The position numbers were made by a program, and so were the translations under genes. A DNA stretch of 64,000 bases, from NCBI RefSeq assembly GCF_907164915.1, contig NC_061862.1, positions 34,845,522 to 34,909,521 on the forward strand. Direction: 5' to 3'. Under the pieces are notes generated by a model, which was given only the letters and a program-made list of their open reading frames with translations, ran no database searches and was not told the DNA's origin. This document shows positions 31,466-42,592 of the stretch, in pieces (the first letter of the stretch is position 1; every line of letters begins with the position of its first letter). The stretch is from Impatiens glandulifera (lineage: Eukaryota > Streptophyta > Magnoliopsida > Ericales > Balsaminaceae).

Positions 31466-33784
31466 AGTGATATTAGAGCATTTTTGAGAATGTTTAACCT
31501 AATCTTTTTGTGAAGATATGATGGAAACCCTAACCACCATTGAAGAAGTTGTTGGATATTTGTACTTTTGTTGAAGATTGTTGGTTATTTGAGAAAACGA
31601 TATTGGTTGAAGAAGATTTAGCCGCTGTGAAGATTTGAGTCGAAATTTTCAATTGCTAAGGAGATGTCAACGGTCGTTAAAATATTTCTTAGTTTTTGGT
31701 GACGATGTCTTGAGAATAAGAGAGAAGAAAACAATGAACTTTTTGTTCTTCTCGAATGCATCAATGGGTGCAGTTGACGAAAAGTCGTCGTGTAGGCAAC
31801 GACACTAGAATGAAGAAGATGAGGTATATTCCTTTGACTTATTTTAATTTGGAACATATGGTGTATTAAAATATAAAAAAGAAAAAATATATATCTTCAT
31901 ATATATTCTATATATATCTATATATATTCCAAAATAAATAGATATTATATTATGATATAATATAATATATAGAGAGAAGCCAAGAATCTTTGAAGCGGTC
32001 AACAACTAAGACTTTTTCAACTAATACTTTTCACTTAAGTCTCGTTTGATTTCATAAGCCTTGTTTGATTTTAATCAAACTCTCAAAGCTTTATATGTTT
32101 TGATCTTGGATTTGTATTGAGGCTTGTTTGACTTGAATTTCTCAAATATGGAGATTTGTGATTTATCTACTAAGAGATTTGATATTCGTCAATATGGAGA
32201 TTGAAAATTTGAGTTGAAAAAGAAGGTGAAGTGCTTATTCAATGTTGTGGATTGTGGAAGACAATTGATGCATCATGTAAAGGGTTTTCTAATTAAAGCA
32301 GGTGACTTTAATGTTTGTTTGCAAGAGTGTGTTTTTGATATGTGTGTTTAAAGGTCGGATTTGGATTTGCATCAACCTTTTGAGTAGGTTTTGATTGGCA
32401 ATCCCGGTAAGTGCTGGTGCGAAATTGTCAAGTGGGTGTTGATGCCTCAAGGGTTCTATCAAGAATGATAATTTCTAAGGTATGAGTTGAGGGTGCACTA
32501 ATCATATATATAGTTTGTTAGATTCTTTTTATGCAGGATTTGACTAAAGAATGTGGAGAACAAACGATACATCTTCATGCTTGTTAAAAATTAGTTGGAG
32601 GTTTTATTATAATTGATTGTTGTCTTGGCATACATGGGTGATATTATTTCACTATGTTGAGGGCTTTGGCTTGAAAATATTCTCAACTAAAAGGATTTTG
32701 GAGAGATTTTTCTTTGTAAAACGGTTATTGAAGAAGTCAAAATTAAAAGAGAGGTAGAGAGAAAATCTAGCAGCAGATTTTTGCCTACAACTGCGCAAGG
32801 TTCATCAAACTGACAATCAGATATTCAAACGAAGTCTGATTGCGTTGAGATTTTATTGAGAGGGTCGGTAACTCATTCCTCTACATTTTCAACGATCGGA
32901 TCAAAGTTTGGACGTCTCGAAGTTTGTTTTCTGGGGCTTAAATTGTTTGCCTAATTTAGTTTTATTTGACTTGTTTGGGGCCAAAAAGTTTGTATCTTTT
33001 TTATTATGACCTTATCTTATTGGAAGAGCTAATCAAGATAAAGACGGTGGTGAGATTCTGTGCTTTTACACTTGACAAAAACATGGTCGAGTATGGAAAG
33101 TTGTTATCAAAATGGTGTTTGCCGATAACAACATTATCGACATGTTGACAGGGCAATACTCGGGCCAAATTGTAAGATTGCATTGGGTTGGCGGGTGATT
33201 AAGGATTGAAATAATTCCAGTTAACACAGATTATGAATGAAAGATCAAGAAGATGAAGACTAATTAAAGACACTTATAAGTTGAGGTAGAGACATCTTGA
33301 GAGAAACTCTCAAACGACCAAGAAGAAATCATTGCATTGTCTTCTAATGTGAGAAGATAAATAAAACCTTGAGTGGGATTCCTAGTCATGAAAAAGGGCT
33401 AGATGGGTGACTCGGTTAATTCGAAAGTGATGATTTTTTTACTTCTTTTGTTCTCTCTTAATTGTCTATACATTGTGGATCATAGTTTAGATGAATGAGA
33501 TGATTTATTTGTCATCTCATTAATGAGATGATTGAGACCTTGAATGGGATTCCTAGTCATGAAAAAGGGGCTAGATGAGAGGTTCGATCAATTCAAATGG
33601 AAGGATATTCGATTTCTTTCAGAGAAACTATAAATGATCATTTGTAGCATTGGTGAAGACAATTGAAGAGAGATAGTGAATCTTGAAATAATATTCTTGG
33701 ATTTCTAGGAGTTTTTGGATTCAAGAAACTAGCGGATTGCAAACTAATTTGTTCAAGAAAAAGTATGAGGTTCAAGTTGGTTGA
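31466..33784 (+). other. internal, non-coding part of the middle element (left)
   Basis: No gag or pol motif was recognised in any frame. A 60-base phrase around GGGATTCCTAGTCATGAAAA recurs at about 33371-33430 and 33542-33601. The content fits a large non-coding LTR derivative. Confidence 0.55.
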
Positions 33785-33969
33785 TCTAAAGAATCTAAAG
33801 ATTCAAACTATCACTTCTTGATAGAGATTTAGGATTAAAAGAGAAAAGCATGAAAATGAAAAAAACACAAAAGTGATGACTCCTACGGGGTCACCTCCCG
33901 TTTATTAAAATGATAGATAAAAGTTAATAATAGTCCTTAGACTTATGTTATAATTACAAATGAATATCA

Positions 33970-34560
33970 AACTAAGGTGATCATCCTTGAGGTTCAACTT
34001 GGACAACAAATCTTGAAATCTACCACAATCTAATGCCTTGGTGAAAATATCAGCAATTTTAAATTGAGTATAAATGTGTTTGGGCACAATAAAGCCCTCT
34101 TTAAATTTATCTCTTGTAATATGACAATCGATCTATAAATTTTTCGTCCTTTCATGAAAAATTGGATTTTCGGTGATATGAATTTCAGCTTGATTGTCGC
34201 ACCACATTGTGATCGGTAGCTGCACATTTTCTTTCAAATCTGTTAGAATATAACTAATCCAAACAAGTTCACATACCGATGAAGCAAGACTACGATATTC
34301 TGTTTCTGCAGTTGATCTTGATACTATAGTCTATTTTTTTTGTTTTCCATGAAACAATTGAATGTCCTAATTTAATGCAAAATCCAGTTAAAGATTGGCG
34401 ACTATCTGAACAATTTGTCCAATCGGCATCTGAAAAACACTCAACAATTTTATTAGATTTATAAGGATAAAAAATACCAAGAGAAGGATTACCTTTTAGA
34501 TACCTCAATACCTTTAAAGCTGACTACCAATGTAATGTATTTGGTTGATGCATATATTGA
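33970..34560 (-). pseudogene. RNase H and C-terminus of the innermost copia pol
   Basis: Landmarks are MRYLKGNPSLGIFY (near 34500), FSDADWTNCSDSRQSLTGFC (about 34440-34380; the first RNase H aspartates in DADW), HSIVSWKTKK, and ADIFTKALDCGRFQDLLSKL near the end (about 34060-34000). Frameshifts separate the pieces. Confidence 0.8.
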
Positions 34561-35450
34561 CTAAGCTGCTAAACAGAAAATGCAATATCTGATCTTGTAA
34601 AATTAAGGTAAATAAGTCTACCTATGAGTCTTCGATATTTTTCTGGATCTTTTAACAATTCATGACCAGATTCTTCCAATTTAAGACATTTCATCATTGG
34701 AGTTTTTTCAGGTTTAGAACTAAGAAGTCTGGTCTCGCAAAGAATGTCAAGAATATATTTACGTTGATTAACATAAATTCCCTGTTTAGTTCGGCTTATT
34801 TCCATCTCAAGAAAAAACATTGCCTCTTTCAAGTATTTAATTGAAAATTGATGATCCATAAACTTTTTAATCTTTGAAATTTCTATCAAATCATATCCAG
34901 CAATAAGCATGTCATCAACATACACAACTAAAACATAAATCTTATCATTTTTATGTTGAATAAACAAACAATTATCATGTGGTGATTGTTTAAAACCATA
35001 AGAAATCAACATATTGGTAAATTCAACATTCCATTGTCTAGAAGACTATTTTAGTCCATACAAACTTTTGTATTTCTAGAATTAGAATAACCCTCTGGTG
35101 CTGTCATATAGATAGTTTCATTAAGAGTACCATGGAGAAAGGCATTATTGACATCAACTTGATGCAAATGCCAATTATTAGCAGCGGCCAAAGCTAAAAT
35201 TAATCTAATGGTAACAGTTTTCGCAACAGGGGAAAAACTATCGGTAAAATCAATTACTTCCCTTTGATTATATCATTTTTCTACAAGTCTTGCTTTTAGT
35301 TTACAAACTGATCCATCAGGATTGATTTTAGTCTTAAAAATCCATCTACATCCAATAGTTTTTTCTCCTTTAGAAAGATCAACCATTTCCCATGTTTTAT
35401 TATCTTCTAAAGCTTTAATTTCATGTTACATGGCTGTATTCCAACCATCA
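34561..35450 (-). pseudogene. reverse transcriptase of the innermost copia
   Basis: The open stretch 35012-34569 carries VLVVYVDDMLIAG, containing the YVDD catalytic motif (about 34930), and later the LIGRLIYLNFTRSDIAFSV tail. Upstream pieces to 35450 include the usual copia phrase for tDGSLxRxKARLVxKG in broken form. RNA-templated DNA synthesis is the family role; this copy is broken. Confidence 0.85.
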
Positions 35451-35451
35451 T

Positions 35452-35931
35452 TCATACTTGCTTCTTTGTATGAATGTGGTTCATTGATTTTGTAATATTC
35501 ATCAAGAATGATTCATCTTTTAAATAATTTAATTGATTCAGGAAAAGAAAATTTTTAAGAACATAATGACATTTACTAATATTCATAAAGTCTTTTGTCC
35601 AAACATGTTTTCTTTTTAGTCTATCACTTTTTCTTAATGAATCTTTAAAACTTTCTTGAATAATATCATTAGAATCTAGTGATATTTCTTCACTTTCATC
35701 TAAATTAGAAATATTTTGTTGTTGTTCATTTTGTGTCAAATTGTTTTCTTGAAGATTTTTTGTTAAAATTTCTGTTTCTGAAATATTTTTATCTGAACAA
35801 CATTTGTCAAAAATATCACAAAAATCATTTTTTATTTCAGCAGAAACATTTTGATCTAAACAATATGTGTCAAAAATATCACAAAAATCTTTTTTTATTT
35901 CAGCAGAAACATTGTTATTATTCTTTTCCAT
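35452..35931 (-). pseudogene. integrase-RT linker with an internal duplication
   Basis: A 159-residue open stretch. Near the N-terminus a 22-residue unit (NVSAEIKxDFCDIFDxxC) occurs twice in tandem, corresponding to a 66-base duplication at about 35790-35920. It continues acidic and asparagine-rich and then gives RKSDRLKRKHVWTKDF, the basic-then-aromatic junction before copia reverse transcriptases. Confidence 0.7.
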
Positions 35932-36059
35932 CTGATGTTCTTTTTCAGCAAATGGAAAAATATTTTCATAAAATCTTACATCTCTTGATGTAAAATTTTA
36001 TGGTTTTCAATGTCATAAAGTTTATATGCCTTTTTACCTATTTGATATCCTAGAAAAAT

Positions 36060-37330
36060 AGATTTTATTCCTCTAATATCAAATTTTGTTTTGTTATTGG
36101 AACTATAACAAAGATATCAAAATGTCTTTATTTCTTCCAAATTTGGTTTTTGTTTTTTTAAAATTTCATACGGATTTTTCCAACTTATGTTTTGAGAAGG
36201 CAATCTATTAATAAGATATGTAGCCATAAGAATTGAAAAAGTCCAAAATTTTATAGGTAAACAGGATTGAAACATTAAAGACCTTGCAACTTGTAACAAA
36301 TGTCTATGTTTTCTTTCAACGACACCATTTTGTTGTAGAGTATAGACACATGTTGTTTGATGTAAAATTCCTTTTGATTTAAAAAAATTGTTACATTTTA
36401 AATTAACAAATTCGGTACCATTATATGTTCGAATTATTTTGATATTAGCATCATATTGAGTTTTAACCATTTCAGAAAACACAATAAGTTTATCAAAAAC
36501 AATTTCTTTGCTTTCAATTAGAAACGTCCAAGTGCACTTACTATAATCATCAACTATAATTAGCATTAAAGGACAACTTATAAAAGATTTTTCCCTATAT
36601 GAACTCAAACATCAATATGAATCAATTCAAAACATTTTGAGCTACTAGTTTCACTAATTGGAAATGGCAGTCTATTCATTTTAGATTTGTTACATACCTC
36701 ACAATGTCTATTTTTTTATTTGTATTTAGGATAAATATGTTTAAGTACACAATCAGAAGGATGTCCAAATCTAACATGTAGAAGATCATTTTCAACAATA
36801 CTTGTACAAAGTGAAACATTCATCTTATTCAAGTCAATGTTGTTCTTATTAAATGAAAATAAATTTCTAGTATCTAAAACGTATAGTGAATTTGATATCA
36901 AACCAACAGCTAAAATATAATCAGTATCACGGTCCTGCATTTTACATTGTGAAGAATCAAGAAAACATTTTATTTTGTTTGATTTTAAAAGTTTTGAAAC
37001 AGAAATAGATTATACTCAAATTCTGGAATAAGAAAAACATTTTCAAGAATAAGTTTATTTGTCAATTTCACTTTAGCTGTAAAATTAACATAAACTTTTA
37101 TTTTATTGGGAAGAAATACACAAATTGGTTCAACTAATATTTTAATCTCAAACATATTATGTTTTTGAAAACATACATGATTACTAGCACCAGTATCAAT
37201 GATCCATAACTGTTCTTTGAGTTTTAAAAAATTATATTTATTTGATTTAGAACAGTTATGGATTTCACAAAATACATTAGAATAAAACTAACCTGCAGCA
37301 TTTCTGCTAAATGATGATTTAGAATAGGAA
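36060..37330 (-). pseudogene. protease and integrase of the innermost copia
   Basis: The protease core WIIDTGASNHVC is readable near 37200 (Asp-Thr-Gly). The pre-integrase region has DLLHVRFGHPSDCVLKHI (near 36770). The integrase open stretch 36608-36117 includes VDDYSKCTWTFLI, a TYNGTEFVN segment (normally SDNGTEF; the catalytic Asp appears changed to Tyr) and QQNGVVERKHRHLLQ with the catalytic Glu. The altered Asp suggests inactivity even apart from the frame breaks. Confidence 0.8.
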
Positions 37331-37372
37331 GAACTATTCTGCTTTATCTGCTGCAGCATAGCACTCAGCATG

Positions 37373-38500
37373 TTAATTTGCTTCTTGAGAATATTCTTGT
37401 TGAGAGATGTTTTTCTTCTCTTCCTCATCACAGTAACTAAATGTAGTGGACACCATGTTAACTTGGTTCTTTATTTTTTTCCATTCTTTATTCCTTTTCC
37501 ACCACTCAGGATATCCTATTAGTTTGAAGCAACCCTCTTGCAAATGTCCAGTTCCACGAAAGAATTTACAATGCAATTTTGCCTTTGAGTTTCCCCCTTT
37601 AGTGACTTTGTTTTGTGTCCCTACTTTACTACGATGAATTCCTCCACCATTATTGATTTCCATTGTATTATGTTCAATTATATCCTCCCCAACATGACTA
37701 ATTTCCCTTTCTTTTTGAACTGAGAGAATGGCAGCATATGCTTTATCAATATATGGTGAAGATTTAGACACAAGAATCTGACTTCTTACAAAATCGTAAG
37801 AGTCATTTAAACCTATCAAGAATTGACTCATTCTCCTCTTAACATCAGCTTCTTCTACTTGGTCAGAAATTCTACAGCATTTGTAAACTCTAATCTTGCA
37901 GTCGCATCTTGGCAATGGATTTAATGCCCTGAATTCATCCCACAATCGGTTCATTTTAGAATAATAGGGTTCCACAGTACCTAGTCCTTATTTCATTAAA
38001 CTAATCTCCTTTTGAAGTTGGAAAGATGTCTGTTCATTCTTGACTTGATATCGTTTCTTGATTCCTTACCATAACTTCATTGTAGTCTTAGTATGAATAA
38101 AGTTTTCTTTCACTTCTATAGTTAGTGAATTCAATATCCAAGACCTAACAAGAGAATCAATTTTAATCCATCGAACTTGTCCAGTAACATCTTCTGGACA
38201 AGAAATCGATCCATCAATAAATTCTTGCTTGGATTTTACTGTGAGAGCAATACAAATACTTCTACTCCAACTCATATAATTGTTTCCATTAAAAAACGTT
38301 GTAACGATTGGCATACCAGGATTATCATGTGCTGAAACGTAGAGTGGATCATCTGACAGTTGCGCCATTATTTCTTGAGTTTTAATCGACGATTTAGTTT
38401 CGATCTTCTCCAATTTCTCTTCAGCTCTTGATTTCGGCGTAACTTCAACTTCTTTAGATCTATCACTACTTTCTTCAGATTTATCTTGCTCTGATACCAT
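37373..38500 (-). pseudogene. gag of the innermost copia
   Basis: The first open stretch (38500-38066, beginning just inside the primer-binding site) includes DNPGMPIVTTFFNGNNYMSW, the N-terminal copia gag motif. One stop near 38066 separates it from the second stretch (37975-37373), which has YYSKMNRLWDEF, then the zinc-knuckle region CKFFRGTGHLQEGCFKLIGYP (landmark near 37560-37500). The knuckle's first spacing is altered. Confidence 0.8.
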
Positions 38501-38685
38501 CTAAAGAATTTAAAGATTCAAACTATCACTTCTTGATAGAGATTTAGTTAAGAGAGAAAAGCATGAGAATGAAAAAACACAAAAGTGGTGACTCCTACGG
38601 GGTCACCTCCCCTTTATTAAAATGATAGATAAAAGTTTAAAATAGTCCTTAAACTTATTTTATAATTACAAACGAGTATCAAACT
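38500..38685 (-). repeat. 5' LTR of the innermost copia
   Basis: Abuts the primer-binding site. It aligns with 33785 to about 33973, including the identical CTCCTACGGGGTCACCTCCC-containing block. Unusually short for a copia LTR with full coding content, but within known limits. Confidence 0.8.
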
Positions 38686-39547
38686 TATTTTAACAATATG
38701 CAACGTTCAAGGCAAGATGGGTGACAAATACATTGTCGGATCTTGAGCTAGAGAAAAGAGATGTCGTGATAGCCTAATTTATTTGTTATGAAGTAGACGA
38801 TAAAGGTTCGTCTTGGGTCTTCTCTTTTTTCGATCGATGTCTTATTTTGAGAAAGTAGACGATAGAAGTTCGTTTTGGGTGTCCTCAATTTTCGATAGAT
38901 ATCTGATTTTGAAAAAGTAGACGATGAAAGTTTGTCTTGGGTCAAATCGGTATTTTGGTTTCAGTCGATTGTTGAACTTGAAAAATAAGACATTTGGTTT
39001 GTGGCAAACAAAGGTAAAGATTATTTTGACATAATAAAGAATTGTTAATTCTAGTTTCCGCATATGTCAACGGGAATGAACAAAGATTGGGAAAAGTTGT
39101 TGAATATCTTTCGTCGTTGAAATAGCATGGTTACCCAAATTTACTTGGTGTTATAAACTCTATGATTTTATCTTCTAAGGGGCTTTTGAGCGGAAGTGGA
39201 GGTATAATGATTTATCTCGTGAATGGCTGGAGCAATGAAGATTGATGTGTGGCTCATAACACTTTGATGACGCGATATACGTGATGGTGGAGATTGTTAT
39301 TCTTCTAAGGGATCTTGAGTGAAGGTGGAGGTACGAAAAGTTATCTAAAGAATGGCTCGAGCAAAGGTGAAGATTGAAGTGTTGAACCCACTTATTTTTT
39401 GATGGCTTGACTTTTGTCATGGTGGAGATTGATGGGTACGACTCGTGTATTTCCTAAGGGACGTGAAATTCGTCAAGGTGGAGATTGTTGAATTTGTAAT
39501 TTATTCATCACTTCTCAATAAGCGCGGTATTCACCCAATGTGGAGAT
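38686..39547 (+). other. internal part of the middle element (right) with two repeat arrays
   Basis: First, a unit of about 60 bases starting AGTAGACGAT is repeated at about 38792, 38852 and 38922. Second, from 39165 to 39547, segments ending in GGTGGAGATTG or TGTGGAGATTG occur four or five times (about 39288, 39421, 39475, 39540). The last of them is the polypurine tract adjoining the 3' LTR. No coding sequence was recognised. Confidence 0.65.
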
Positions 39548-39851
39548 TGTTGGGTTTTTGGCTCATATTTTATTAGAGTTTATATATTTTAATGAGTTTT
39601 AAGCCTATATTGGGCTTAGAAGTAGTAATTTAGTCTTTTGACTTTTGTTGTACTCCTATAAATAGAGACATTGTAACTTAGGATTACTTGGATCATTATT
39701 CCATGGAATATCAATAGAATGGACGACTCTCCGAGGATGTAGGCATTATTGGTCGAACCTCGTTATATCTTGTATTCTTTATTATTATTCTTTATCACTT
39801 TATCTTTATATCTTCTTTTATCATGTGTTTAGATTAGATCTTTTCTCAACA
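39548..39851 (+). repeat. 3' LTR of the middle element
   Basis: 304 bases; pairs with 31165-31465. It follows the polypurine tract and is followed by TGAAG and the gag knuckle of the outer element. Confidence 0.85.
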
Positions 39852-41029
39852 TGAAGATCTAAAAGTAGAGTTGTAAAAGATGAATGTATTTTATGCCGCA
39901 AAAATAAAAATTGGAAGAATAACTACCCAAAGTTGAAGAAGAAGAAAGAGAAATATTATGAACAACTAACTTTTTTTTTAGGTTGCCATTTCTGAACAAA
40001 AGTTAGAGAACAACTAACCTTTTTTTTTCAATCTTAAAATTTGAATACTTTTAACATAAAGTTCAGCCAAAAAAAACTTTAAACCTTGTTAGTAGTGAAT
40101 TTCAATTAATAATTTAAATTTAAAGAAATTAAATCGTAAATGAAATAAAACAAAATAAAAAATTACAATGAGCTCTCTACTAAAATGCTAGAAGTTTCTT
40201 GAACATGTAACTATCGCTCTCACACATACAAAAAATGAAAAATTTAGATAAAAATTTGAAAATTAAAAATTGTGAATATGTTATGAGCCATTGTTTATTT
40301 TTTATCTCCCATTTTTTTGTTTTTATTTGTTATTTATTATTTATATTGGTTTCAGTGCTCTTACCCAATATAAATTTAAAAAGTTTGGAATTTATGTAAA
40401 TAGCACCACTGCTATTATTGTTTGGTCGTTGGCTTCAAATAATCTCCTTTATTTTTTCTTAATTTCTGCAAAAAGAAAATAAATAAATCAAACTATTACT
40501 TATTTATTTTACTTATAAAAAAATTAATAATAGATTAAATCATTTAAAATTTAACATATTTATATTTATCAAACTGTTACTTTATTTTAATAATATTCGT
40601 ATAAAATTTATTTTTGGATCTAAATATAATAAGTGATTTTATTGTTTTTAAAAAAAAAATTAGTAAACTCCAGATTTATTTAAAAATATATATATCCGGG
40701 AACAAAAATTAGCGTCTACACACAAGTACATAAGAAACAAATTCAATTCATGTGTATATTTGCGCAAACTGCAAGATAAATTTATATCTATCTACTCTGA
40801 TACGTTGATGATATGTTGATAACATCAAAGAGTTATTATTAAATTTAATAATTGACACAAAAAAAAGTTCGAGATGAAAGACATTGAAAAACTCAAATTT
40901 AAAACATTGTTTAGATTTGGTAATATTTTGCGCATTTGAGTCGGCGTTGAAGAGTATCAATTGGAAGCGTTTAAGAACTATTTTTTAATAATGAATATTT
41001 GTATTTGATATTGTATCAAGGTAAAAATC
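39852..41029 (+). pseudogene. outer copia element, gag knuckle and reverse-transcriptase scrap
   Basis: 39852-39960 reads RSKSRVVKDECILCRKNKNW and NYPKLKKKKEKYYEQ, a decayed CCHC knuckle that continues the gag from 31164. Near 40795-40880 the reading YVDDMLITS, then KKFEMKD in another frame, is the copia reverse-transcriptase active-site block. Between them is AT-rich DNA with no recognisable pol, so most of pol was deleted or replaced. Confidence 0.6.
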
Positions 41030-41271
41030 TGTTGTTTTTGACACAATTAGAATCTCATATTGGATTAATATTGGAGTGGGAAAGTTTTTTAATATATAAA
41101 ATAAATTATCTTCACAGTTAGTATTTCATATCGAAAGATGGGGAAAGTGGGAGAAATTTTTTAGTCTATAAAAGAAACTCACATTTGTCTGATTTGATGC
41201 ACCAAACTCTCTTCTTTGTAAGCATATTTTTCATTTTTGTTTCTTCTTTTATCTAGCCGTCTTCCACAACA
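41030..41271 (+). repeat. 3' LTR of the outer copia element
   Basis: 242 bases, diverged from and shorter than 30216-30512, ending CTTCCACAACA. The divergence is greater than between the LTRs of the two inner elements, as expected for the oldest layer. Confidence 0.75.
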
Positions 41272-41276
41272 GTTTA

Positions 41277-42279
41277 TTTATATATATAGCCCAACCTTTA
41301 GGTTTTTCACATCCAGATCTAATTCATAATTTATTTTGTGTCACAAAACTATTATGGGCTCAAACAAATGCCTATATAGTGTGGCATGTCACACTTTTCT
41401 CCATGGGCTTTTAATATTACATTTTTTACATGCAATTCTTCCATATATGAAGTTTTTCCACTTGGGACAATTTCCTTCCTTGCTTATAGTTGGGCTCACT
41501 TAATTTTTCCTGCAAGTATGCATGTCTTCAAGCCTTTGCCTTGTATTCACAATTCTCAATTTTGATACAACTTTGTTTTGACTTCTGGCCTTACCTGCAG
41601 ATTACCCTTGAAGCTCAAAACACCAAACTCCTCTTTAATGTTGACATTTGGTTAGCTTGCTTGATGTATAGGGTTATTTGAATAATAATAAAAATACCTT
41701 GTTTGTTTGTTCCCCTAAAGTTTCTTCAGTTTCTTGAACAAAAGAAAATGGTCCATTTTGGGTTTTTGTATTAAGATGAAGGGTTGGTTAATTATAATAG
41801 GTAGGATAAAAGATAAAACAAAGGACGATAGAGAGTAGGGTGGGGTAACAAACAATAGACAGAAGCCACAAAGGCAGTTTTCAAAAAAATTGAGAGAAGA
41901 AATGGGTGATGTCATGTGGCGTGTATATTAACACTGAAATTTGGATTTTGTTAAACAACAAACACAACTGCATAAACATTTTTGACACATAGAGATAGAG
42001 AGGCCCACCACAAGCAAGTTGTAGTAATCTTTCTTTTATAACATCAATGTCTTTTCCAATCCAATGGGCCAAGTACTCATAAATAAATTGGTACTAATCT
42101 TGATTTATGCCTTAATTTGACTCCTTAATCCATTATGCTAAATATTCACATATATTTGATAATTTAATTGTTTCAAGTTATCTTTGTTATTTGTTACCAA
42201 TTATCCAATTATTCCTTAAATACATGCTAATTCACAACCCGATTTATTTTAATATTAAACAAAATCAATCTAGCCCTTA
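41277..42279. other. intergenic DNA, nothing recognised
   Basis: AT-rich, with less skewed patches around 41300-41640 and 41880-42070. Short open frames occur on both strands, but none resembles a known protein. Confidence 0.45.
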
Positions 42280-42331
42280 GGCCTTGTTTGAGGAAGTGGG
42301 TTTTTGAGTTTTATTTGTGTTTTCTCATTTG

Positions 42332-42372
<41 letters not shown>

Positions 42373-42592
42373 GTTTTTAAAATTTTAAGACTATTTTACC
42401 CCTGAGTTGAGAGGGTACTGTGAATGTGAGAGAATTGTGGATTAGAGAAAGAAAGGATAAGGTGTCTTAGAGAGAGATGGGGTAATTTTGGTATTTAAAT
42501 AGATAAACTTAATGATTAGATTGTTGATAAGATATTTAAGTTTTGGGATAAAAACTGAATTTTATTCCAATAACCAAACATCAAACAAGCCC
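42280..42592. mobile_element. Tourist-like MITE, family 2 (copy 2) with a 36-base poly-A run
   Basis: The left end is GGCCTTGTTTGAGGAAG (42280) and the right end ATCAAACAAGCCC (to 42592). It is in the opposite orientation to 23015-23308, sharing the words GGATAAAAACTGAA, TAATTTTGGTATTTAAAT and GAGAGA-rich centre. An uninterrupted run of 36 A lies at 42334-42369 inside it. Confidence 0.75.

Larger units (their letters stand above)
33785..38685 (-). mobile_element. innermost copia element, coding but decayed
   Basis: Minus strand. The short LTRs (about 186-190 bp) are the 5' one at 38500-38685 and the 3' one at 33785 to about 33973; they are about 90% alike by eye. The primer-binding site is a perfect TGGTATCAGAGC on the minus strand (38499-38488), abutting the LTR. 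Gag, protease, integrase, reverse transcriptase and RNase H follow in copia order with several stops and frameshifts. It is the youngest layer of the nest by position. No target duplication was resolved. Confidence 0.88.
31165..39851 (+). mobile_element. middle copia-type LTR element with no recognised coding sequence
   Basis: The 5' LTR is 31165-31465 and the 3' LTR is 39548-39851, both starting TGTTGGG and ending CAACA/TAACA; they are highly similar. The primer-binding site at 31468-31479 (TGATATTAGAGC) has two mismatches to the Met site. The polypurine tract AATGTGGAGAT directly precedes the 3' LTR. The flanks TAAAG (31160-31164) and TGAAG (39852-39856) differ at one base. Its own internal DNA (31466-33784 and 38686-39547, about 3.2 kb) shows no gag or pol, so it resembles a large non-autonomous derivative. 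A minus-strand element (33785-38685) is inserted in it. Confidence 0.85.
30216..41271 (+). mobile_element. outer copia element of a three-level nest
   Basis: The 5' LTR is 30216-30512 (starts TGCTGGGG, ends CCACAACA) and the 3' LTR is 41030-41271 (starts TGTTGTTT, ends CCACAACA). They share the AATTTCACATCGG/AATCTCATATTGG block and the GGGAAAGTTTTTTA-like blocks. The primer-binding site TGGTATCAGAGC (30515-30526) is perfect, and TATCAAGGTAAAAATC (41014-41029) is a polypurine-type tract before the 3' LTR. The flanks GTTTG (30211-30215) and GTTTA (41272-41276) form a near-perfect 5-bp duplication. Internal sequence is only a gag part (30527-31164 and from 39852) and a reverse-transcriptase scrap near 40800. 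The rest is a second element, 31165-39851. Confidence 0.85.
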
